Part shown: positions 32,179 through 43,789 of the stretch, one piece after another
Numbering within the stretch: the stretch's first letter is position 1
Layout: each line of letters opens with the position of its first letter
From: Penicillium oxalicum
Lineage: Eukaryota > Ascomycota > Eurotiomycetes > Eurotiales > Aspergillaceae
Assembly (NCBI RefSeq): GCF_001723175.1
Contig: NC_064652.1
Location: forward strand, 3,224,001-3,288,000
Direction of reading: 5' to 3'
DNA: 64,000 nucleotides
Program-made: the position numbers and the translations under genes
Notes under the pieces: generated by a model
Databases searched by the model: none
What the model was told of the DNA's origin: nothing
What the model saw: only the letters and a program-made list of their open reading frames with translations

Positions 32179-34063
32179 ACGTAATTCCCGGTCGGGCGGG
32201 CCACCCGGTCGAGCGGGCCACCCTCTCTAAAATCGCGTCTTCCTACCATCCTACCTAATTCAACCACCTACCATGCCACCAATTCGTACTGAATCCTCGC
32301 AGAAATTGGCCAATCAGGAGGGCAGAATCCTCTTAGCCCTTGATGATATTAAAAATGGCCGTATCAAATCTATTCGCGCAGCAGCGAAGCTATACGAAAT
32401 ACCGCGCACAACATTACAAGCGCGTGAAGAGGGTCGAGTCTCACGCGCGGATACTCGCCCAAACGGTCATAAATTGACTCAATTCGAAGAGGATTCGCTT
32501 ACTGAGTGGATAATATCTATGGATTCGCGTGGCGTGGAGCAGCGCCTAGGCCCTCTACTGTTCGAGAGATGGCCAATATTCTGCTAGCTGCGCGTGGTGA
32601 TAGCCTACCACCTACCGTTGGAAAAAACTGGCCATCTTCCCTTATCCAACGGCGTAATAAGCTTCGTACACGCTTTTCTAGACGATATAACTACTAGCGC
32701 GCATTAAACGAAGACCCAAAAGCCCTACGAGCCTGGTTTACGACCGTACAAAGAGTGATTGACGAGAACGGGATACAACCGGAGGATATCTACAACTTTG
32801 ATGAGACGGGCTTTGCGATGGGCCTTATATTATCGCAGAAGGTTGTTACACGAGCAGAATACTACGGCCGGCGATCGATTTTACAGCTAGTAATCGCGAA
32901 TAGGTCACTGCGATCGAGGCAATATGCGCTGATGGCTTCTCGCTACCGCCCTGTATTATCTTTAAAGGCCAGGTTTATATCGCTGGCTGGTTTGAATCAA
33001 ATCTTCCTAGCGACTGGCGAATTGAAGTATCGAATAACGGCTGGACTACCGATGAGATCGGCCTTCGCTGGCTTCAAAAGCTCTTTATTCTATGCACTGC
33101 TTCGCGTGTACGAGGGCGATTTCGGCCTATTGATCCTTGACGGTCACGGTAGCCATCTTACACCTCAATTCGATCGAATATGTACCGAAAACGACATTAT
33201 ACTACTTTGCATGCCTTCACATTCGTCTTACTTACTACAGCCGCTTGATGTTGGGTGCTTTGCAGTACTTAAGCGTGCGTACGGTCAGTTCGTGAGCGAC
33301 CTAGCCCGAACAGGTTATAATCACATCGACAAGCTTGATTTTCTCGCAGATTATCCTCGCGCGAGGATAGAAGCTTTTCAGCCGAAGATCGTTCAAAGTA
33401 GCTTCACAGCTACTAGTATCGTACCAGTTAGCGCCGAAAGAGTGCTTTCCAAGCTTAATATATCGCTATATACGCCTTCGCTACTATCAAGCCGACCAAG
33501 CAGCAGATCTAGCCAGTTTACCCCAAAGACGCCAAAGACAGCGATACGGCTAGAGAAGCAAGCTTCTATGCTTAAAGAACTTCTTAAGCAGCGATCGCAT
33601 AGCCCGCCTACGCCATCAAAAGCTATACTTGATCAGATTATCAAGGGCGCCTATCTCTCATTACATGGCAGTGCATTACTAGCGCGGGAGAACGCTGATC
33701 TACGCGCAGCGAATGAAAAGAAACGTCAAAAGCGCACTCGATCGACTAGGCAGATTGCACACGAAGGAGGCCTAACCATCGAAGAGGGCCTACAGCTAGT
33801 TCAGCAGCCAATTCAGCCAGTAGAAGCTGATGAGGTAGTATCGCATGAAGCGGTCGATCTGCCTAATCAGCCGATTCAACCAGCTAGGAGGGCTCCGCCT
33901 ACCTGCAGTGGATGTGGCCAAGTTGGCCACAGGATTACTTCATGTAAAAATCGTATTATCTAGTTGAATTAATGGACGTTGGTTGATATAATCGATTTGG
34001 AAGTTTTGTAATGGGGGTAGGTGGCCCGCTCGACCGGGTGGCCCGCCCGACCGGGAATTACGT
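32179..34063 (+). mobile_element. Fot1/pogo-type DNA transposon with intact 44-bp terminal inverted repeats
   Basis: The left end (32179-32222) and right end (34020-34063) are perfect 44-bp inverted repeats beginning ACGTAATTCCCGG. They are flanked by TA at 32177-32178 and 34064-34065, the target duplication of the Tc1/mariner superfamily. Each terminal repeat contains a tandem near-duplicate of a 17-bp GC-rich motif (GTGGCCCGCTCGACCGG, then GTGGCCCGCCCGACCGG). Total length 1885 bp. The internal transposase is broken (separate entry), so the element is not autonomous but could be moved in trans. Confidence 0.95.
32273..33963 (+). pseudogene. Fot1/pogo transposase, inactivated
   Basis: The N-terminal helix-turn-helix begins MPPIRTESSQ, with RAAAKLYEIPRTTLQAREEG. 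A frameshift follows near 32530, TAG at 32695-32697 (NY*RALNEDP, likely CAG to TAG), then the DDE part: IYNFDETGFAMG, a segment about 32885-33120 read in the wrong frame (the correct frame gives FSLPPCIIFKGQVYIAGW and a TAG for Trp), then FGLLILDGHGSHLTPQFD and SSYLLQPLDVGCFAVLKRAY. The C-terminus has a zinc knuckle, CSGCGQVGHRITSC. At least three frameshifts and two nonsense codons mean no full transposase can be made. The catalytic blocks remain recognisable, so decay is fairly recent. Confidence 0.93.
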
Positions 34064-34436
34064 TAGTTAGTTCTTTGAATCTATTTGGCATCTTGGCGAC
34101 CGGACTAAGGTGAGATGTCATTTTTGAGCTCCTTCGCCGCAAAAGCCAGCCCTAGACACTCAACACATCGCCGTTTGTTTTTTTGCTTCGTAGATCGATT
34201 GCCTCCGGTCTTCCTTTATTTGGCCGCTATAGGTTTGAAGTATCGTTTTGACCGCTGAAGAAAATCTAGGGCAGCAGTAAATGTCAGTTATGGCTAGATT
34301 TCACATCTGACAGCGCAATACTCAGTAACGGGTGTGGCGTGAAGACACTTTGAGAGATTATGCATCAATGTTCAGCTTCTCGCTTTTTCATCTCAGCAAA
34401 GAATTAGAATTTGACATAGCATGAGGATGATTAGGA
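34064..34436. other. Intergenic
   Basis: Non-coding between the pogo element and the Tc1-like relic. Confidence 0.4.
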
Positions 34437-34625
34437 GGACGGCCGCCGGCGATAAGGGTGCGCGGACATATCTGCAAACATCTGGAGGTTGACACTGATG
34501 GTATGTTCGAACGTTTGCTACAGCCAGCCGCTTCAGCAATCGGACAAGTAGTCAGTGATCTACTGCTAATCATGTCACGGATCATCACAAGCCGGGAGGG
34601 GGCGAGTCAAGGCGCTACGATTGAT
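34437..34625 (-). mobile_element. Tc1-like transposase relic (N-terminal part)
   Basis: The minus strand encodes MIRDMISSRSLTTCPIAEAA and GCSKRS, matching the N-terminal helix-turn-helix of the intact transposase at 38.7-39.7 kb and, more closely, the relic at 49.4-49.6 kb. The rest of the transposase is missing. It is part of the inverted segmental duplication, because the same relic sits at the mirrored place beside the second NLR copy. Confidence 0.75.
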
Positions 34626-34895
34626 TTCGTCGCGCCGTCAACCAACGATGCGGTTGAGGGGGCGAACGGCGTAGGGCACCGAGGTAGGCCTGGGTCGGCT
34701 CGGGCCGGCTGTCGAGCCGTTAATTAGTACTGTACCCACTACTCACCTTGATCACAGCCTCGCGCTGGGCCCTCTTTTACCCCCTCTTTCTCCCGCCAGA
34801 AATGCCCAACTTTTAATCTCGAACCAGAATTCTTACACTCAGTTACCATCACGCCTACCACATTGAACATACATTTATATGCCGTGTTCTTCCAA

Positions 34896-37800
34896 ATGGA
34901 TGCTCTATCCTCGGCGGCGAGCGTTATCGCGGTCATTCAACTGACAGGAAGCATCGTGAAGCTTTGTGGGGGCTACATTCAAGAGGTGAAAGCTGCACGA
35001 GACGAAATTATCACTCTACAACAGGCGATTGCAGGCCTCCAAGGCACACTCCAAGACCTGCATAAATTGCTTCAAAGTAACGACGGAATGGCCTTACCCA
35101 CCTCCTCACGACTAGTCAGCAACATTGCCGATTGCCTCGCCGACCTTCGAGCCTTAGAAGCGAAACTCGATCCAGGGAAGGGAAAGAAGCTTATGAGGAA
35201 AGTGGGTTTGCGGGCATTGAAATGGCCCCTGAAGCGCGCAGATTTGGAAGGCGTTATTCAGAACCTCGAGAAATATAATTCTTTATTCCTCTTATCTTTG
35301 CAGGTAGACCAGACGTACGTTTATCGAGCGCGATATTATGACACTGTATAACTGACTCATGACTGTATAGTTTTTTGATAGTTAACGTGGCCCAGAATAC
35401 CGATCGCATTAATCAGAATTTGGACCTTGGGAGGTTGGAAGGCGTGATGGAGGCAGGGTTTGAGTCATTCTCCGATCGAGACGAAGTCCAATGTCTCCGA
35501 GGCACTAGGGTCGAGCTCCTCCAGCAGATAATGGAATGGGCTATGTCAACGTCCCAAAAAAGCATTTTCTGGTTAAAGGGAATGGCTGGGACAGGAAAAT
35601 CCACGATATCTCGAACAGTGGCAAGGTCGCTCAAGGACATCAACCGGCTGGGCGCTAGCTTCTTCTTTAAAAGAGGTGAAGGGGACCGAGGGAACGCGAA
35701 GAAGTTTTTTCCGACTTTGATTAGGCAACTGATGGTCAGGATTTCCGACTTAAAACCTGGCGTCGAAAAGGCACTTGATGATGACCCTGACATTGGGTCA
35801 AAATCATTAAGGCAGCAGTTTGAGAAACTACTCCTTCACCCGCTGCTCTCTCTTGACCAACTCGGTCGTCAACCTCAATCTGCTGTGATAGTGATCGACG
35901 CTTTAGACGAATGTGAACACGATCAAGATATCCGAAACATAATTCGACTTTTGCCTCTTTTACAGAAAGCAAAAAATGTTCGCCTTCGGATCTTCTTGAC
36001 TAGTCGGCCTGAACTCCCAATCCACCTTGGCTTTTCACAGATCGCAGATCATAATTATCAGGGCTTAGCTCTTCATGAGATACCCGAAGATGTGACAGAG
36101 CATGATATACACTTATTCCTACAGGACCGATTCGCGAAGATCAAACACGAAAGATGTATTGCCCAGGACTGGCCTGGCAGTGACGTTATCCAGGAATTAG
36201 TTACAATGTCCGTTCCACTCTTTATTTCAGCTGCCACTGTGTGCCGTTACATCGAAAATTCAAAATGGGAGCCCAAATCGCGCCTCGCGGAGCTTCTGAG
36301 GGACCAAGCCAAATATGTATCGAGGATGGATAAGACATACCTACCAATTCTGACACGACTACTGGACGAACAAGAAAGTGACGAGTTGGAGCAGCAGCAG
36401 CTCCTACAAGAGTTCCAGAACATAGTCGGCGGGATCGTCCTTCTTGCTGGTCCACTTTCGATAAATGCGCTGTCGCTATTTCTCGGAATAGAAGCAGATC
36501 AGATCAGTAACCGATTGGATTCATTCCGATCGGTTTTGAGCATTCCTGGTGACCGAGATCAGCCTGTTAGGATCCTCCATCTCTCATTTCGCGATTGGTT
36601 GGTGCGGTCCAGAACTAAATTTCTTGTTGATGAGCCAAAAAAGCACAGAGACATTGCCCTCTTCTGTCTCCAGACTATGCAGAGTCACCTACGGAAAGAT
36701 ATTTGCAATCTCGCGAGTCCTGGAACACGTAGGGCAGACCTCGATCCTCAACATATTCACCAATATCTACCGCCGGAATTACAATACTCTTGTCGCTACT
36801 GGATATACCATCTCGAACAATGCCAAGCTTTAACTTTTGAGACAGAGAAAGTGCGACTATTCCTCCAGAAACATATACTGCATTGGGTGGAAGCGATGAG
36901 TCTGCTGAGTCTCCTATCGGAGGTGGTGAATATGCTGAATCTCCTTCGAACACATGTATCAGTAAGTAACTCAAGAGGCTGCCATTTTGACCGTGACTAA
37001 TAAGTATAGGGCGACGAAAATTCCGCAATGTCTGATTTCCTACATGGTGCAAAGCGCTTCATTCTGAAAAATCTCCAGATAGCGGATGAAGCACCGCTTC
37101 AGATTTACTGCGCGGGACTGGTATTTGCACCTCGAACGACAATAACCCGCAAAGTGTTTAAGCGAGAAATCCCAAGTTGGATACACCAGTTCCCGCAGGT
37201 AGACGAAAAATGGAGTGCAGAATTACAGACGCTCGAAGGTCATTCGGGCTGGGTTTGGTCGGTGGCCTTCTCATGCGACGGCCGGCTACTAGCTTCTGGC
37301 TCCAGCGATAAAACTGTGCGGCTTTGGGACGCCGCTACGGGCACGCTTCAGCAGACTCTCGAGGGCCCTTCGAGCTGGGTTCATTCAGTGGCCTTCTCAG
37401 GCTCCGGCCGGCTACTAGCTTCTGGCTCCAGCGATGAAACTGTGCGGCTTTGGGACGCCGCTACGGGCACGCTTCAGCAGACTCTCGAGGGCCATTCGAG
37501 CCGGGTTAACTCGGTGGCCTTCTCACCGGACGGCCAGCTGCTAGCGTCCGGCTCCGATGATAAGACTGTGCGGCTCTGGGACGCTGCGACGGGTGTGCTG
37601 CAGCAGACGCTTGAGGGCCATTCAGACTCGGTTAACTCGATGACATTCTCACATGATAACCGGCGATTAGCGTCAGGATCCGATGATAAGACTGTACGAC
37701 TCTGGGACGCTGCGACGGGCGCGCCACAGCAGACGCTCGAGGGCCATTCAGGCCGGGTTTGTTCGGTGGCCTTCTCGCGCGACGGCCGGCTGCTAGCGTC

Positions 37801-38404
37801 CGGCTCCAGCGATGAAACTATTCGGCTCTGGGATACTGTGACAGGCGCGCTGCAGCAGACCCTCGAGGGTCATTCAGGCCGGGTTTACTCGGTGGCCTTC
37901 TCACACGATGGCCGGCTGCTAGCATCCGGCTCCAGCGATGAAACTATTCGGCTCTGGGATACTGCGACAGGTGCGCTGCAGCAGACCCTCGAGGGCCATT
38001 CGGGCCCGGTTAACTCGGTGGCCTTCTCAGGCGACGGCCGGCTGCTAGCGTCTGGCTCCGGCGATAAGACCGTGCGACTGTGGGATACGGTAACGTGCGA
38101 TGTACAAGAGACTTTGAGCACTAAGGAAATTGTCACTAGACTCCGCTTCTCTCAAGATGGGTCACATTTAATTACCGACCTGGGCACTCTCCATTTCCAT
38201 TGTCGGTACCAGAATCATGTTTCTCCTTCAGCCTATAGGGATCTATCGATCTCCATTGAGCAAGGACAATGGATAAGCCTGAATGGCAAGAATGTCCTAT
38301 GGCTTCCGCCTGACTTTCAGCCTTATTGTTCCGCCATAAACGAGAATTTAGTTGCCTTGGGACACGTATCAGGGCGGGTTTCTTTCATGCGACTTTGTGT
38401 ATAG
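34896..38404 (+). CDS. NLR-like STAND protein: N-terminal helical domain, NACHT, seven near-identical WD40 repeats
   Basis: Exons 34896-35314, 35371-36961 and 37010-38404. Introns of 56 and 48 nt (GTACGT..TATAG; GTAAGT..TATAG) join in phase, giving 1134 residues. Residues 1-140 (MDALSSAASVIAVIQLTGSI) match the fungal N-terminal domain of STAND proteins. NACHT follows: Walker A WLKGMAGTGKST, Walker B VIVIDALDEC, then LTSRPELPI. The C-terminus has seven 42-residue WD40 units (about 37223-38104) and a degenerate tail. Repeats are highly similar in DNA, varying mainly just after EGHS and after AFS, where HNWD-type allorecognition repeats are known to vary. Inferred: a cytosolic ligand sensor in nonself recognition or programmed cell death. 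The start is the ATG before DALSSA. A broken copy lies inverted at 45.8-48.8 kb. Confidence 0.93.
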
Positions 38405-38710
38405 TAGGCGACAGTGATTTGCACTTTTTCCTTCTTTTATCTTCTAGTCTCTCCACAAGAGAAGGGTTTGAGACCAAAATCAGAATTTATGTCGCCCTCG
38501 AGTGCTATGGAATGTGTAACCAATTTCAACGAAGCTCCATAGAATTTATCCCTCAGTGTTTTCCGTCGTACCGCTTGAAGGTTCATCGACAGCAAATCTG
38601 CCCAGGCCAAGGGCCGCTCTATTCTCAGTTGTTCAGGTGGAAATCCCCTAAATTGACCAAATAGCTAAACTAGAGAAGTTCATTTTTGACCCTAAGAATG
38701 ACTTGAAAAT

Positions 38711-39691
38711 TTACAGCCATTCTTCTACCGTTACCCCCGCGTGGCGAAAATGGCCTCTAGCGCTTGCTTCTTTTGCACCAACCTTATCAATACACCATTC
38801 GAGAAATGAGTCAAACCCTCGATCAGGATCTTCTTCGAAGTAGCTCCAGTTGCGTCTGATAAAGCCCTTGAGTTCGGCGAAGAACTCTTCAATAGGGTTC
38901 AGGTCAGGCGAGTAGGGTGGCAGATAAACCAGTTTTACTCCCGCGGCTGCACACAGCTCCCCGATCCGCTCAGAGTGGTGAAACGACGCATTATCCATGA
39001 CCAGTACAGATTTCGGCTCTGGCCATCTTCCACAATGACGAAGAAGCTCATCGACGAAGTCCTCGAACAAAGTGGCATCCGTAGCGCCGCGAAAGACACG
39101 AGAAAGAACGATTCCATCTTGGGCATATGCAGGTAATATCTGATACCGCTCATCGCGGTGAAACTGTGAAACTTGTACAGGGGCCACGCCAAGTGGTGAC
39201 CAGCCTGTCCGTCTGAACCCGATTCGTTTATCACATCCAGATTCATCAACGTACACAAGGTGATATGACTGAAAGTCCGACAAATTGTGAAGATATAACT
39301 CTCGCAGATCGGCACTTTGTTCCTTAGCCCTCTGTCGAGCGGTCTTTTTGGACCAACCTTTGGAAGTGAGGGCCCTCCGGATGCTAGAAGTGGTTGCCAG
39401 GGTATGAAACTCATCCCATAGGAAGACGACCATCTCATCGAGATAAAGACCGGGCTTTTCGAGTAGATGGTCGCAAAGTGATTCAAGCATCGGCGGTGTT
39501 ATGCTTCGTCTCCGGCCAATTCGATTTGAAGGGGCGTGTACGCTTCCAAAGAGTCGCAAGTTCCTGCGAACATTCTTGATTGTACGGTCGCTGCATTCTG
39601 CTGCATCAGCCATTTGGGACGTGGTTAGTGACCGGCTCTGTATCATATCACGAATGAAGTGTAGCTTTGAAATCGGAAGTCTGGGTGCCAT
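38711..39691 (-). CDS. Tc1/mariner-like transposase, intact
   Basis: 326 residues from the ATG at 39691 (MAPRLPISKL); the frame stays open to 39781. The N-terminal helix-turn-helix (SRSLTTSQMADAAECSDRTI) precedes the catalytic triad: VYVDESGCD, VLVMDNASFHHS, then LPPYSPDLNPIEEFFAELK. There are 34 residues between the second Asp and the Glu, a DD34E arrangement. No stop or frameshift, so it could be active and could mobilise related relics. I did not find both terminal repeats. A likely right end is the ACAGTCGGAGTCG-type sequence at about 39979 (reverse strand), next to TA. The left end may be diverged. It lies 300 bp downstream of the intact NLR gene, inside the arms of the inverted duplication. 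Confidence 0.93.
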   Translation of the reverse strand: MAPRLPISKLHFIRDMIQSRSLTTSQMADAAECSDRTIKNVRRNLRLFGSVHAPSNRIGRRRSITPPMLESLCDHLLEKPGLYLDEMVVFLWDEFHTLATTSSIRRALTSKGWSKKTARQRAKEQSADLRELYLHNLSDFQSYHLVYVDESGCDKRIGFRRTGWSPLGVAPVQVSQFHRDERYQILPAYAQDGIVLSRVFRGATDATLFEDFVDELLRHCGRWPEPKSVLVMDNASFHHSERIGELCAAAGVKLVYLPPYSPDLNPIEEFFAELKGFIRRNWSYFEEDPDRGFDSFLEWCIDKVGAKEASARGHFRHAGVTVEEWL

Positions 39692-39948
39692 ATCGTGAGG
39701 CGCCTTTTCGCGATGCCCAACAATGGTGAGAAGAGAAGCATGGGACCTGGGAAGTCCACAACTTCGAAGGAGGGGCAGCACGGTCGCCAGTAAAGGTGTA
39801 CTGTAAACTGTCGAATACTGTATTTTACGTGGTCCCCTCGTTCTGTAAAAAACGCTCTCTATTGTTAGAACCAGGGGATCTACCGCTAAGCCTACTATGG
39901 ATTAGGGAACTTCAAAGTAGGGTCCGAGAAACAATTCGCATTTGCAGG

Positions 39949-39979
39949 AAGGGGAATCTGTTTTCGACTCCGACTGTAT
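39949..39979. repeat. 31-bp sequence repeated at 30201-30231, probable Tc1-like element end
   Basis: Exact reverse complement of 30201-30231. It ends CGACTGTAT before a second TA, and lies about 260 bp upstream of the transposase start, where a terminal inverted repeat would be expected. Confidence 0.6.
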
Positions 39980-40290
39980 AACTTGTCTCATGGAGGATTG
40001 TTCTCCTTCACCCTAAAGCTTTTGACTTATTGACATAATATTCCAGGCACGTAGACCATGTAGCTGGCGATAAATGTCGCTCTTCGGATGGAATCACCAC
40101 TGAATTCGCTAGTGGAAATTGCATTCAGTGCCCTTGAGTACACACATATATTTATGAAGGCAATCGTCAAACATATTCATAAGGATTGCTGGAGAGTGCT
40201 AATGTCGAAATTTGAACCCCACAGTTACTGTCTTCTATGTCCCTAAAATGGAAGACTCCCTTTACAAAGGCCATCACACACTCTTAGTAT
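39980..40290. other. Intergenic
   Basis: AT-rich, no coding region supported. Confidence 0.4.
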
Positions 40291-41188
40291 TCATGGGTCT
40301 TGGCCGCGGCAGAGAAGAGAAATGAGAATATTCACCAAGATCAACGATCCCAGTATAAAAACCCCATAACTCCAAGATTGTTCCAGCCTTGATAAGCGGC
40401 CAACGTCTTCTTGATTCTGTGGCATGTCGCTTTTCCCACCTGATGCCTTTTTCCGTCGGGTAGTCTGATTTAACAGTTGATTCTTGCCACGTTTTTGTTT
40501 TTTATGACTTTGTTGGGGCAAGCATCCTGGGTTGAGATAATCAGATTTCGAGATGCGTTGTCGCCCATTCCTGCACCGAGGCTCCACTCTTGACCAATAC
40601 TCTTGGCAAAATGCCCCCTATTGCAGATATAGTTGTCGACTGGAGAGAACTGGAGATCCAGATAAGACGATTCCGACTTGGGAAAGATCTTCAAAGGCTG
40701 GTATTGCTGTGGGTGTGTGAGCAATGGGATACTAGTTAATCTGATTGAATTTTAGTATCATTGTTATGGTGCCGTGAGAATGTCCGCACCTGATGAACTT
40801 GGTATGTCTTCGCTCCTTTCTGAATAGTAGCCTCTAACTTGGCAATCACCGAGTCGAAAACCGCCTGCTTCTCCTTCATGACGCCATTACCGGCAGGAAC
40901 GTGGTGGGCTGCTAGATTGTGTATTGGTTTGATTAGGTAGAGACAAGACTTTAGCTGTGAAAGCTCGTTTTCCGGTACCAGTTGTCTCAATCGCCCGTGG
41001 GAATCTTCGCACAGCGTAATGATTTTCTTGACGAACTGCAGAAGATCCAGTGTCTGATTACACTCGCAGCTTCGATCCTTCAGGCCCTCGAAAATGGTAC
41101 ACAGGACAAAGCAGAGAAACTCAAGTTTATCTTGCCATTTACATAGCTGGAGATGATCATGAAGTACCTGCGATACGCTGGGCGACAT
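40291..41188 (-). CDS. Predicted tail-anchored protein of unknown function
   Basis: Proposed exons 41188-40790, 40731-40678 and 40617-40291 give 259 residues. Intron 1 (58 nt, GTGCGG..ACTAG) and intron 2 (60 nt, GTCGGA..AATAG) keep phase; the second donor is weak, so that join is provisional. The N-terminal 130 residues are helical and Cys-containing (LCFVLCTIFEGLKDRSCECN). The middle is basic. The C-terminus has a single hydrophobic span, YGVFILGSLILVNILISLL, seven residues before the stop, as in tail-anchored membrane proteins. No known domain recognised. It lies between the two NLR copies, so a link to them is conceivable but untested. Confidence 0.5.
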
Positions 41189-41469
41189 TCTTCTGTAAAT
41201 GCCAGTAACTGTACCTTGGACTTGTCCGTCCTGCTACGGAAAATATTCTTCGGATTTGCCACCTTTTATCATGATGTCAAGACAACGTTATTTGATCCTG
41301 TATCACGTGACCGTCCTGTGTCATGTGACCGAAGACAAGGTTCCCGTGTCCTATTCCTATAAAGGTAAAGGCTTCATAGCCGTAAACGCCACGACTTTAT
41401 AACCCGGGGAGGCGGATATGAGACAGCGCGCTCTGGGATAGTCGCTATCATATAAATCTCAGCGGAATA

Positions 41470-43789
41470 TTAGAGCCCCGGGGATGCAGGATTCAATTCG
41501 GCCAAGATAATCTTCGCCCTATTCAACCACTCTCTGGCCTGCTCCAGCTCTGCCGTTTCCAACCCTAATTCAGTTCCCTCCGATTCCCCCAGTGTATAGT
41601 TAATGTGTTGTACGAAAGACTGTTTTGTTCGGAAGCTCGCATGGAGTCGAGAAAGGGGGTTTTGGATATAGTGATAGTAGCAATCGCTCGCACTCAAACC
41701 TTTTCCATTGTCTCCCGGATTCGATATGTGAAAGTAATTCTCTTCCAGGCTTCGGAAGAATTCATTCAAAACGGTGCTGTCGTTCGGTAGTCCCAGAGTC
41801 TGTGTATTGCCATCCAAGAATACGTCCATCATGAAAATGGTTGGCTGTTGCACGTGTGGAAAAGTTGCCTCCCTTTCTTGCCGAAACTGCTGTGCAGGAA
41901 GATGCGAGGGCTGATAGGGTTCGGGCGGCATGGTAGGTTCGGGAATGGTTGCCGAAGGAGTTTGGACTGGTTCCACGTCGACCCCTTCCATGAGTTCGGC
42001 CGCGGGTAAGCCACCACTTTCCCGCCGACCGAGAGTTTGTCCATCACCAGTCGCTATTAGGTATCGGAAGAAGGCAAAGAAGACTGACCTATGGAAAAAC
42101 CCTGCCGTGACTTTTGGCGTTGACCAAGGGCGCTGCAATGATTCTGCTGAAAGCGGCTGAAAGCGCGAATCGATCTTCCTCCACCGAATTATCAAAAGGT
42201 TTTCCACTTCTGTGTCTCACCGGGATCTCCTTACCGTCTTCATATGATGTGGGCGTCGGTAGATCACTTGGCGGTGGACGGGATCCTTGACCAAGAGGAG
42301 TTCGAAACCCCTTTTGAGCGGCAAGCCAGAAGAAATGCTGCCAAAGAAGCGATTGTTCAAGATCATGAGTTTCGCTAGAAATCCTTGGCGGTATGCTATG
42401 ATTGCCTCGTGATACGCGGCGTTGATGTTCCGTCATCTCAAATCCGTACTGAAAACTAAAGCGCCAGAGCTCCCAAAGTTCTGCCTTGAGCATTTCATGC
42501 CGGTGTGGTATCAGGACTGGGACGTGGGTGTCGAACTGTTCACAGACACCTTCATCGATGGTGACCCTCCGTGAAGGGTCGGGAAGAAACAGCTGACGCA
42601 TTACGCTCCGCCCAACCTCCAGGTAAATTCGGTCTCTGAAGAACGTCTCCAGGGTCGGAACAGGATAGTCGATATCTTTCAGTCGCTCCCAGACCTCCTG
42701 ACGCTGCTCAGTTGGAATATACGGAAAGAGGTCCCCATTTTCCCATTTTTGCGTCAGAAAGTTTAGGTCGCCCTGAGAGACCTTTGGCGCTCGAGATTGA
42801 ATCAGGCTCACGGTAAAGCCGTCAATCAGACCTAGCAGCTCAGCATTCCCTCCAACAAGAGTCAGAAATGTCTGAAAGATGAGAGTCCAGTAGCACATAA
42901 TTGCCTGTGCGCTGTCAGCTTGGCCGAATTGATTCTTTAAAATGTGCCAGGCATACCTCGTCGCATCGCATCGCTACTACTTTATGAAGCAAGCCAATCT
43001 TCATCCCTTCCCAGATCCCCTCTATTATAAGTAGCGAATCCAGCTTCTGGGGAAGTGTGGGATGCTTGAAAAAAGCTCGTAGATAGCTTCCCTTTTTACT
43101 TCCCGGTTTCGTCTCGAGAATGGCCCACCAGTTGTTTGCGGCTAGTCGATCGACTGAGTCGCCTATGAATCCTTCGTAACGTCGAATTCGTTCGTAGATC
43201 AAACCATCTGAAGGTCGACGATCATTTGGAAAGTGCTCACGGAGAGAGCGCACAAAATTTTTATGATCGGACTGCCCACGGTCTTTTAAGAAGAGGTTAG
43301 ATCAAGCAAAGGCGACGACACCGAACCAAAGGACTTCCGGACCAGGTTCGAGAACAATATTGAATGAGACTACATACCAGCTTGCTCTACCACGTAGACA
43401 TCAACCAGCCACCACTGATTAGATCCAAGTCTTTTGCGTGCGGCTGATATGAGATTTTCATGATCCTGAGCGCGAAGCTTATAGTCGACATCCACGTCCA
43501 ACCAGTCGATACCACCATCGAATTGCCGTAGTCGCACACAGTGATCCCAGTCGGATGCTGGCACTAGAACTGGGACATGGCAGGTTTTCATCAGACGCTG
43601 GCATCCCTGAATCTCCATAATCCGTTCCAGTCGACGGACATGTCGGTGGTTATCCATCCGGTTCTTGAAGCTTTTCTCGAACTCAAGGCGAGCTATATCG
43701 ACTCGGGCAGTCGCCTTGAAGCGCAGTTTGCGATAAGCGAAAAGCCTGCTCTCGAAGTTTTCCACCAGGTCTTGCGTTATGGTAGCCAT
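41470..43789 (-). CDS. Large fungal protein of unknown function, DUF3723-like
   Basis: Exons 43789-43378, 43282-42957 and 42904 to about 42100 join in phase through introns of 95 nt (GTATGT..AAAAG) and 52 nt (GTATGC..CACAG). A last coding segment in another frame runs from about 42050 to 41470. The final join is uncertain: a weak GTCACG donor with an AATAG acceptor would fit. Total about 690-700 residues. Segments include NNWWAILETKPGSKKGSYLR, PVPTLETFFRDRIYLEVGRS and, near the end, GLPNDSTVLNEFFRSLEENY. The block around TLETFFRDRIYL resembles DUF3723 proteins, which are common in ascomycete accessory regions; this assignment is from memory and tentative. No catalytic motif seen. If the last join fails, the gene is frameshifted near 42095. 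Confidence 0.55.

Noticed and set aside
37885..38136. Minus-strand open frame opposite the WD40 array
   Set aside because: Shadow frame generated by the repetitive WD40 coding sequence.
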